Positions 1 to 6,955 of a DNA stretch of 25,332 nt are shown here, in pieces. The stretch spans positions 1-25,332 of the forward strand of contig DATJPQ010000279.1 of assembly GCA_035506315.1 (NCBI GenBank), given 5' to 3'. The notes under the pieces were generated by a model. The model searched no databases. It was not told where the DNA came from and saw only the letters and a program-made list of their open reading frames with translations. This stretch comes from MWDT01 sp035506315. GTDB lineage: Bacteria > Verrucomicrobiota > Verrucomicrobiia > Opitutales > Opitutaceae. Each line of letters starts with the position of its first letter. Within the stretch, counting starts at the first letter, position 1. A program made the translations under genes and the position numbers.

Positions 1-794
1 TCCGCGGTCTGGTCGAACGCGCGCCCGGCGCCGGCGGCCACGGTTTCGGTCGACTCGACGGTGGCCACGACCTGGCCGGTGGCATCGACGATTAGACTGC
101 GCAAGGCGACCGAGGCGGCAGCCGCACGATCGTTTTGCACCCAGGTACGAATCCGCACCGTGGCGGTTTCGGCGGAGACCTGGGGCGTCGTGACATAGGT
201 ACCCCAGTGCGCGACGCGGAGCGGGTCGGTGATGGTGATCCACGTGTGGCGGTAGATGCCGGAGCCCGAGTACCAGCGGCTGTTCGGCTGCGCGGAGTTG
301 TCCACGCGGACGGCCAGCACGTTGACCTTGTCGCCGAAATTCAAGTACGGTGTGAGCTCGCAGGCGAAGCTGGTGTAGCCGTACGGCCAGCGGCCCAGGG
401 AGTGACCGTTGATCCAGACCTCGCTGTTCATGTAAACGCCGTCGAATTCGACGGACACCTTCCGGCCGCGCAGTGTTGCCGGCACGGTGAAAGATTTGCG
501 GTACCAGCCGATGCCCGTCGGAAGATAGCCGCCGGGACCGGCGGTTGGTGCTTTTTCATCGTACGGGCCCTCGATGCTCCAATCGTGTGGCAGGGCGAGT
601 TTGCGCCAGGCGGCGTCGGCGAACGCCGGCTGGTCGGCCCCGGGCGCGTCACCTTTGCAGAAGCGCCAGCCAAAGTCGAAGGTCTCACGGAGGCGCGGTC
701 CGGGCTGGGCTGCGGCGGCCGCGAGGACGCTGCCGACCAGCAGAAGCACGCCCACGTGAGGGATGGCGTGACCGGTAAACGGGTTTTTTTGCAT
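1..794 (-). CDS. Glycoside hydrolase family 2 beta-galactosidase, N-terminal part (gene runs off the left edge)
   Basis: About 264 residues are readable on the minus strand from an ATG at 792-794 and the frame stays open to base 1, so the C-terminal part, including the catalytic barrel, lies outside. The start shows a hydrophobic signal-peptide-like segment (residues about 12-29, ending AAAAAQ). It is followed by the sugar-binding jelly-roll of GH2 enzymes: LPHDWSIEGPY near residue 68, GWYRKSFTVP, FDGVYMNSEVWINGHSLG, LAVRVDNS and NSRWYSGSGIYRHTW. After that the Ig-like second domain begins. GH2 enzymes of this type usually remove terminal beta-galactosyl or related residues in or outside the periplasm. 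The gene is divergent from the CBM9/PKD gene at 1032 and belongs by context to the pectin locus. The family call is firm; the substrate is inferred. Confidence 0.9.
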   Translation of the reverse strand, partial: MQKNPFTGHAIPHVGVLLLVGSVLAAAAAQPGPRLRETFDFGWRFCKGDAPGADQPAFADAAWRKLALPHDWSIEGPYDEKAPTAGPGGYLPTGIGWYRKSFTVPATLRGRKVSVEFDGVYMNSEVWINGHSLGRWPYGYTSFACELTPYLNFGDKVNVLAVRVDNSAQPNSRWYSGSGIYRHTWITITDPLRVAHWGTYVTTPQVSAETATVRIRTWVQNDRAAAASVALRSLIVDATGQVVATVESTETVAAGAGRAFDQTA

Positions 795-1031
795 GGCGTT
801 ACTCGGCGAGGACGGTGCGCGGCTCGGACCATGATGGCAATGGGCCCTGCATTTGACAGTCCGCATTATGGCACCGCCAACTTGGAGTTTAACCGCCGCA
901 AGTTCCTGGTGCGGGTCCGGCACCGGTGCTCTGACTGTCAGGCAAAAAACCGGTGGATTGAAGTTGGGCCTGGCCCGAAAGCGCCTAGAGTGCGGCTCGT
1001 TTTCCCTGCCCTGACTGCGTCCATAGTCTCC

Positions 1032-2195
1032 ATGAATATTTTCCGTTTCCTGCCGCTGAACCGCGCCGCCCATACGCTCCGACTGTCTCTGGTTATCCTG
1101 GCCGTCCTTGCCGGCCACACGGTGCGGGCGTTCGACCGCCCGGACGTTACCTTCAAGGTCTTTCAATTTCCCGCCGACCAGATTCCGCGGATCGACGGCA
1201 ACGCCGACGATTGGGCCATCGTACCCGACGACTACGCCATCCGGACCGACCAACTGGTCGACGACAGTCACAAGCATGCCGCCCCCGATCCGAAGAACCT
1301 CGATATCAAGGTGCGGTTCGGCTGGGTGCAAGGACTGAACCGGCTCTATGTGCTCTACGAGGCCTATGACAACTACTGGGACTTCGCGCGGCCCGATCTG
1401 CACAACGACACATTTGAGCTCGTGGTCGACGGCGACGCCTCCGGCGGGATGTTGATCGATCACGGGCATCAGGAGGCGTGGAAGCCCGAATTCGTCGGAC
1501 CGCTGATGGCGGAGTTCGACCCACGCCTCAATCCCGACGAAGACCACTGGTCGTTCCACGGCGTGCAGGCGCAGAACTACCACATCTTCACGCCAGCCGA
1601 GGGGAAGGATTGGTGCATGGCCTGGGGTTCCGCGACCTGGATCAAGGAATTCCCCTGGGCCAACGCCAAATGCTCGTACAATTTCCGGCCGGGCGAACCG
1701 GGAAAACTCGTCCTCGAATTCTGGATCACGCCGTTCGACTACGCCGGGCCCGAGGGTCCGCAACGCGCCGTCGAATCGGTTTTTTTCGAGAACAAAATCA
1801 TCGGGCTCAGCTTCGCGGTGATCGACTACGACGACGTGAACGCGCGGGGAAACAACGGATTCTGGAACCTGTCCCGCCACCACACGATGTACGGCAACGC
1901 CTCGCAGTTGTGCGCCTTCAAGCTGATGCCGCTGGAGCCGCAGTTCCGCAAACCGATCGAGGCGCAATGGTCGTGGAAAGTCGTGGACATGGATCGCCGT
2001 CTGGTCGCGTTCAAGGATCTCTCCGACGGGAAAATCACCTCCTGGAAGTGGAATTTTGGCGACGGGGAAACGTCGACGGAACAGAACCCAATCCACCAGT
2101 ACAAGAAGCCCGGCAATCTCGTCGTCGTGCTGGAGGTCGAGGGACCGGCGGGCAAGTCACGCCGTTCGAAAGTCTGGGATGTGCAACTGAAATAG
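1032..2195 (+). CDS. Secreted CBM9-like sugar-binding protein with C-terminal PKD domain
   Basis: A 387-residue protein from the ATG at 1032. The frame is open further upstream, but that part is shadow of the divergent GH2 gene and its intergenic region, and a signal peptide starts at this ATG (hydrophobic LRLSLVILAVLAGHTVRA, residues about 16-33). Residues about 40-310 resemble CBM9/DOMON-type modules: the opening IPRIDGNADDW, then RLYVLYEAYDNYWDF and DTFELVVDGDASGG. Residues about 313-387 form one PKD domain with the signature WKWNFGDGETSTEQNPIHQY. No catalytic domain is visible. It probably binds carbohydrate outside the cytoplasm, next to the pectin enzymes downstream, but this is inference. 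A gap of 314 bases with a repeat separates it from the next gene. Confidence 0.75.
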   Translation: MNIFRFLPLNRAAHTLRLSLVILAVLAGHTVRAFDRPDVTFKVFQFPADQIPRIDGNADDWAIVPDDYAIRTDQLVDDSHKHAAPDPKNLDIKVRFGWVQGLNRLYVLYEAYDNYWDFARPDLHNDTFELVVDGDASGGMLIDHGHQEAWKPEFVGPLMAEFDPRLNPDEDHWSFHGVQAQNYHIFTPAEGKDWCMAWGSATWIKEFPWANAKCSYNFRPGEPGKLVLEFWITPFDYAGPEGPQRAVESVFFENKIIGLSFAVIDYDDVNARGNNGFWNLSRHHTMYGNASQLCAFKLMPLEPQFRKPIEAQWSWKVVDMDRRLVAFKDLSDGKITSWKWNFGDGETSTEQNPIHQYKKPGNLVVVLEVEGPAGKSRRSKVWDVQLK

Positions 2196-2259
2196 ACCAG
2201 TCGTCGTCATCGCGGATTCTGCGGTGCGCCGGGGTCGCAACCAAAGGCAAGCAATCAGG

Positions 2260-2376
2260 TTGGCCACAAAAAGGCACAAAAAGCATCTCGAGCTCCGGCT
2301 TGAGATTCTCGCGCGCCTATAGGCGCGATAACGGGTACAGCACCAACCTTCAATTTTTTGTGTTTTTCGTGGCCAA
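2260..2376. repeat. Inverted-repeat element in the 314-base gap after the PKD gene
   Basis: The gap 2196-2509 holds no gene. It contains an imperfect inverted repeat with arms at 2260-2283 (TTGGCCACAAAAAGGCAC...) and 2354-2376 (...GTTTTTCGTGGCCAA). Between the arms sit a smaller stem at 2287-2304 and a perfect 16-base palindrome, CGCGCCTATAGGCGCG, at 2312-2327. It looks like a dispersed extragenic repeat rather than a simple terminator, although the folded form could stop transcription. A motif TTTGGTTGCGAC (minus strand, near 2234-2245) shared with two other gaps lies just left of it. Confidence 0.6.
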
Positions 2377-2509
2377 AAAGCTCCAGTCCCCTGAATCGAA
2401 CGTCGGTCCAGATGCGTCTGACTGTGGCGTCTTGTTGAGGACGAACCGCCGGGTTTCCAAGCCGGGCGGTCTTTCGTAAAAATTTTCACCCAAAACCAAC
2501 CATACGATC

Positions 2510-4003
2510 ATGGCTTCCTCTCGTCTGTTGAACGGCCGGCTGGCCACCACCACGGCGGTTTTTCTTCTGAGCATCGTCCCGGTTCCGGGGCAACCCGCGC
2601 CCCCGGCGGGGCCGGTCGCCGCGCGCGACCAGGCAGCGATCAATCCCGGACGTATACCGCCAAATTATCCGGTGCCGTATGCACCGGCCTCGGTGGAGGG
2701 AATCACCGTGGTGCTGACGCGGGTGCGGGAATACCTTGAAACCGCGACCCCGGTCGGGCTGGTTGATCGTGAATCGGGGCAGCCGGTCACCGATCTCGCC
2801 AAAATCGGCCCCACCACGAGCGTCGAGCGGGGGGATTTTCTGCTCGTCAGCTACGAATGGGGCGTCACCTACGCCGGCATGCTGCTGGCGGGCGAAGCCA
2901 CCGGCGATGCGAAGTTCACCGATTATACCGCGCGCCGCCTGAAATTCATTGCCGATGTGGCCCCGGCCTTCCGCGCGCTGGTTGCAACGATGCCGCAACT
3001 CTTGCCGCAACCGGGGCAGTTGCCCGGTCCCGGCACAGGCTCCGGGCAAGGGCAGGGCCCGGGGGCGGGTCCACGACGCATGCCGCTGGGTTTCTCGCTG
3101 CGCTCGGTGATCGCACCTCGCACGCTCGACGATTCGGGCTCGATGTGCGCCGCCATGATCAAGGCGCATCGCGCCGGCGTCGGCGGTGATTTGCGGCCGC
3201 TGATCGACCATTACATGCAATTCATCAGTTCGGAGCAATTCCGCCTGCCGGACGGCACGCTGGCGCGCAACCGCCCGTTGCCGAATGCGCTCTGGTTGGA
3301 CGATCTCTTCATGAGCGTCCCGGCACTGGCGCAAATGGGCAAGTTGACCGGCGAAACGCGTTACTACGACGATGCGGTGAAGCAGATCCTGCAATTTTCC
3401 CAGCGAATGTACGTGCCGGAAAAAGGCCTGTACATGCACGGCTGGATTCAAGGCATGGACCCGCATCCGGCCTTCCATTGGGGGCGGGCCAACGGCTGGG
3501 CCTTCATGGCCATGACCGAGTTGCTTGAGGTGCTGCCGGCGGATCACCCCGGCCGGGCGGCGGTGCTGGCGCAGTACCGGGCGCAGGCCCGCAGCCTCGC
3601 CGCCTGCCAGCGGGGCGACGGACTCTGGTCGCAACTACTCGATCGCAACGATTCCTACCCCGAGACCTCCGCCTCGGCGATCTTCGTTTATTGCTACGCC
3701 CGCGGCATCAACCGCGGATGGCTCGATCCGCTCGCGTACGGTCCGATGACTTCGCTCGCCTGGAATGCCGTGGCAAAAAAGGTCAACGACAAGGGCCAGG
3801 TTGAGGGCACTTGTGTCGGCACTGGCATGGGTTTCGACCCGGCCTTCTACTACTACCGGCCGGCCAGTGTCCTGGCCGCCCACGGCTACGGCCCGGTTCT
3901 GCTGGCTGGCGCCGAAATGATCGCACTGCGCAAGAGCAAAGGCACGGACGCGTCGGTCAGCGATGGCGCCATCCAGCTCGTCCGGCCCGTCCCGAGATCT
4001 TGA
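2510..4003 (+). CDS. GH105-type unsaturated rhamnogalacturonyl hydrolase, secreted
   Basis: A 497-residue protein of the Glyco_hydro_88/GH105 (alpha/alpha)6-barrel family (YteR/YesR type). These hydrate the 4,5-unsaturated uronic acid left at the non-reducing end by rhamnogalacturonan lyases. Clear family marks are LDDLFMSVPALAQMG (the pair D264-D265 lies in the catalytic-aspartate motif), HGWIQGMDPHPAFHWGRANGW (H323 to W330), and the end motif VGTGMGFDPAFYYYRPA. The N-terminus has a signal-like stretch (TTTAVFLLSIVPVPGQ). YteR-type enzymes are near 370 residues; the excess here is an N-terminal extension and a low-complexity Gly/Pro/Gln insertion at about residues 165-190. It is the first gene of a four-gene same-strand run, with 84 bases to the lyase start. 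The family is certain; exact substrate is inferred from the neighbour. Confidence 0.9.
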   Translation: MASSRLLNGRLATTTAVFLLSIVPVPGQPAPPAGPVAARDQAAINPGRIPPNYPVPYAPASVEGITVVLTRVREYLETATPVGLVDRESGQPVTDLAKIGPTTSVERGDFLLVSYEWGVTYAGMLLAGEATGDAKFTDYTARRLKFIADVAPAFRALVATMPQLLPQPGQLPGPGTGSGQGQGPGAGPRRMPLGFSLRSVIAPRTLDDSGSMCAAMIKAHRAGVGGDLRPLIDHYMQFISSEQFRLPDGTLARNRPLPNALWLDDLFMSVPALAQMGKLTGETRYYDDAVKQILQFSQRMYVPEKGLYMHGWIQGMDPHPAFHWGRANGWAFMAMTELLEVLPADHPGRAAVLAQYRAQARSLAACQRGDGLWSQLLDRNDSYPETSASAIFVYCYARGINRGWLDPLAYGPMTSLAWNAVAKKVNDKGQVEGTCVGTGMGFDPAFYYYRPASVLAAHGYGPVLLAGAEMIALRKSKGTDASVSDGAIQLVRPVPRS

Positions 4004-4087
4004 GCGAGTATGGCGACCCGCAGCGCCGCCACCGACTGGGGCGCGACCGAAGAAAACGGCGATGATACGCCTCAACCCGAAAATTTT

Positions 4088-6901
4088 ATGAAGATCGTAA
4101 CCAAAGGATTCATATTCGCCGCGGCGTGCGCCGCGGCCAGTTCGCTCGCCTTCGGCCAGGACATTGCCGTGAGCTGGCTCGACAGCACGCCACCCCTGGT
4201 GTCAGGCGGCGTGAGCTGGGGCGTGCCCTTTGCACGCGGGACCGTCCAGAAGGAGCAGACGTTCACCCTGACGACAGCTGACGGGAAGGCTCTGCCCGTG
4301 CAGAGCTGGCCGCTGGCTTACTGGCCGGACGGGTCGCTCAAGTGGGCGGGCTTTGCCACGGTGGCCGGACCGGAGACGACCGGGACGTTGAAACTATCGC
4401 CGGCTCAGGCCGCGGCGCCCGCCGCCGTTGCCGTGACGGTCCAACAGACGGGCGCAACCTGCGAGATCGACACCGGGAAACTGAAATGCCGCATCACGGC
4501 GGGTAGCGCCAATCTCTTCGACACACTGATGGTCGACGGCCGAGAGGTCGCGCGGCAGGGGCAGCTCGTGTGCATCCTGCAGGATGGTCCCGACGGCAGC
4601 GCCGACGAGGTCCGGCCACGCAAGCGCTTCGGTACGAAGCTGGAAAAGGTCACCGTCGAGCAATCCGGTCCGGTGCGCGCGGTGATCAAGCTCGAGGGCC
4701 GGCACCGTGACCTCAAGTCGGGCCGCGAATGGCTGCCGTTTGTCGTGCGGCTGTATTTCTATGCCGGGCAGGAGGCGGTTCGCGTCGTGCATACGATCGT
4801 CTTCGACGGCGACGAGCAGAAGGACTTCATCCGCGGATTGGGGCTGACCTTGGTCGTGCCGCTGCGCGAGGAGGTGCAGAACCGCCACGTGCGCTTCTCC
4901 GGGCAGGACGGCGGCCTGTGGGCCGAGCCGATCCCGCCTGGCGCCGGCAATCCCGCGCAGGAGGCCGGGCAGGCCATCGACAAGGGCCGCTACAACGGCG
5001 CCGACGGCGACTATGCGATCTGGAGCGACTACAAGCTCGCGCAACTTTCCCCCGACGGCTTCACCCTCGCCAAGCGCACGAATCCGCAGAGCTCGTGGGT
5101 GTTTGCCGGCGCCGGGCGGCGGGCGTCGGGCCTCGCGTTTGTCGGCGACGTCAGCGGCGGACTGGCGGTCAGTGTGAAAAATTTCTGGCAATCGTACCCG
5201 GCCGGGCTCGAAGTGCAGCAGGCCGCCAGCGCGACCGCGCAGTTGACCGCCTGGCTGTGGACGCCCGACGCGCCCGCGATGGACCTGCGGCACTACGATA
5301 CGAAGGCCCACGGCCTGAATGCCTCTTATGAAGACGTGCAGCCCGGCCTGAGCACACCCTTCGGCGTGGCCCGCACGAGCGAGTTGACGCTGTTCCCCTG
5401 CGGCACGATGCCGACGAAGCCCGCCCTGGCGGCCCGGGCGGAAAGCGGCACGAAGCTGCCGCTGCTCACCACCACTCCGGCCTACCTGCACGCGACCGGC
5501 GTATTCGGAGTCTGGAGCCTGCCCGACCGGTCGACGCCGTTCAAAGCCGCGGTCGAGGACCGGCTCGACAATATGCTCGCCTTCTACCGGCAGCAGGCGG
5601 ACGAGCGCTCCTGGTACGGCTTCTGGTATTTCGGCGATTTCATCCACAGCTACAACGCCGCCGGCCACGTCTGGTACTACGACTTCGGCGGGCATGCGTG
5701 GGACAACACCGAGCTGGGCACGCCGCTCTGGCTCTGGTACAGCTTCCTGCGCACGGGCCGGGCCGATGTCTTCCGGATGGCCGAGGCGCTCACGCGCAAC
5801 ACGAGCGAAACCTGCGTCTACCACCTCGGCCCGATGGCCGGGCTCGGCTCGCGCCACAACGTCGTCAAATGGGGCTGCGGCGCCAAGGAGGCGCGCATCA
5901 GCCAGGCGGCGCACTGGCGGCCGTTCTACTACCTGACCACCGACGAGCGCACGGGCGACCTTTTGCGCGAGATGCTCACCTCCGACCTCGCGGCCATGAA
6001 ATACGACCCGATGCGCGTCGCCCAGCCGGTCCTGCCCGAAGATCCGAAATATCCTGGCCGCCTCCGCATCGGGCCCGACTGGTTCGCCCTCGTCGGCAAC
6101 TGGCTGACCGAGTGGGAGCGCACCGGCGATACGAAATGGCGCGACCGCATCCTCGCCGGCGTGGACTCGATCCTCGCCATGCCGTACTGGATCCGCACCG
6201 GCCAGGTCAACGGCCTCGAACCCAACCTCGGCGGCAAGATCGGCCGGCTCAAGAGCCCGGCCATGCTGATGGGTTACGATCCCGCGACGGGAAAGCTCTT
6301 CCCGATCCCCGATCCGATCGCGAAGGAACCGGTGCCGGCCAACTATAATCTCTCCACGATCCAGGGCGGGGCGGAAGTGATGTTTGAAATCATCCCCCTC
6401 CTCGGCCGCGATGACTGGGCCAAGGCCTGGCTGCAGTACTGCCGCCTCGGCAGCGCGCCCGCCGAGGTGCTCAAGCAGGACCGCCTCACCGGCGCCGAGG
6501 GTGCCGACGGGCGTTACGTGGAGAAAGCCCAGGGCGGCCCACGGCTCGCCGGCTACGCCTATGCCGGGACGAAAAATCCCGTGTTTGCCCAGATCGCCGT
6601 GACCGGACTGGCCCGGCGCGATCCCGCCGCCAACCCGCCGCTGATCAGCGGCGCGGACTCGCTCAACCCCGTGCACGAAGCGGTCTGGGTGTCGACCAAC
6701 GACGCGGCCCAGGCCAGCCTCACCGCCATCGAAGTTCTGGAGCTTTGCGCCGACCGGTTGCCGAACGAGATGCCGCCGCCACCGCCCAACCCATTCGAAG
6801 GCCGGGGTGGCCGCGGCCAACCACCGCCGGGTGGTCCCGCAGCCGAGCGGCCGGCCGCCCCGCCCAGCGGGCATCCAGCGGCTCCGCCGGCTCAGCACTA
6901 A
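4088..6901 (+). CDS. PL26/PcRGLX-like exo-rhamnogalacturonan lyase family protein, secreted
   Basis: A 937-residue protein from the ATG at 4088. An upstream in-frame ATG at 4010 exists, but the signal peptide starts at 4088 (MKIVTKGFIFAAACAAASS, likely cut after AFG at residue 23). Residues about 24-110 match the N-terminal RIFT-barrel of the PcRGLX/YetA-like family: VSWGVPFARGTV and VQSWPLAYWPDGSLKWAGF. A long central beta region and then a helical part rich in Trp, Tyr and Asp follow (DERSWYGFWYFGDF, HAWDNTELGTPLWLWYSFLR, residues about 515-570). PcRGLX from Penicillium is an exo-acting lyase on rhamnogalacturonan I (PL26); bacterial members are mostly untested. The last 43 residues (895-937) form a Pro/Gly/Ala tail of unknown role. 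The large open frame on the other strand here (4394-7729) is shadow. Confidence 0.8.
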   Translation: MKIVTKGFIFAAACAAASSLAFGQDIAVSWLDSTPPLVSGGVSWGVPFARGTVQKEQTFTLTTADGKALPVQSWPLAYWPDGSLKWAGFATVAGPETTGTLKLSPAQAAAPAAVAVTVQQTGATCEIDTGKLKCRITAGSANLFDTLMVDGREVARQGQLVCILQDGPDGSADEVRPRKRFGTKLEKVTVEQSGPVRAVIKLEGRHRDLKSGREWLPFVVRLYFYAGQEAVRVVHTIVFDGDEQKDFIRGLGLTLVVPLREEVQNRHVRFSGQDGGLWAEPIPPGAGNPAQEAGQAIDKGRYNGADGDYAIWSDYKLAQLSPDGFTLAKRTNPQSSWVFAGAGRRASGLAFVGDVSGGLAVSVKNFWQSYPAGLEVQQAASATAQLTAWLWTPDAPAMDLRHYDTKAHGLNASYEDVQPGLSTPFGVARTSELTLFPCGTMPTKPALAARAESGTKLPLLTTTPAYLHATGVFGVWSLPDRSTPFKAAVEDRLDNMLAFYRQQADERSWYGFWYFGDFIHSYNAAGHVWYYDFGGHAWDNTELGTPLWLWYSFLRTGRADVFRMAEALTRNTSETCVYHLGPMAGLGSRHNVVKWGCGAKEARISQAAHWRPFYYLTTDERTGDLLREMLTSDLAAMKYDPMRVAQPVLPEDPKYPGRLRIGPDWFALVGNWLTEWERTGDTKWRDRILAGVDSILAMPYWIRTGQVNGLEPNLGGKIGRLKSPAMLMGYDPATGKLFPIPDPIAKEPVPANYNLSTIQGGAEVMFEIIPLLGRDDWAKAWLQYCRLGSAPAEVLKQDRLTGAEGADGRYVEKAQGGPRLAGYAYAGTKNPVFAQIAVTGLARRDPAANPPLISGADSLNPVHEAVWVSTNDAAQASLTAIEVLELCADRLPNEMPPPPPNPFEGRGGRGQPPPGGPAAERPAAPPSGHPAAPPAQH

Positions 6902-6955
6902 ACTCATTATTGCGGCCCCAACGATACCCCGGCATACCGAGCAGGCGAAACCCCA

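Noticed and set aside
853..869. TTGACA at 853 in the divergent region before the CBM9/PKD gene
   Set aside because: No acceptable -10 box at 16-18 bases; the nearby CATTAT is too close.
135..1031. N-terminal extension of the CBM9/PKD reading frame
   Set aside because: It overlaps the divergent GH2 gene; the signal peptide starts at 1032.
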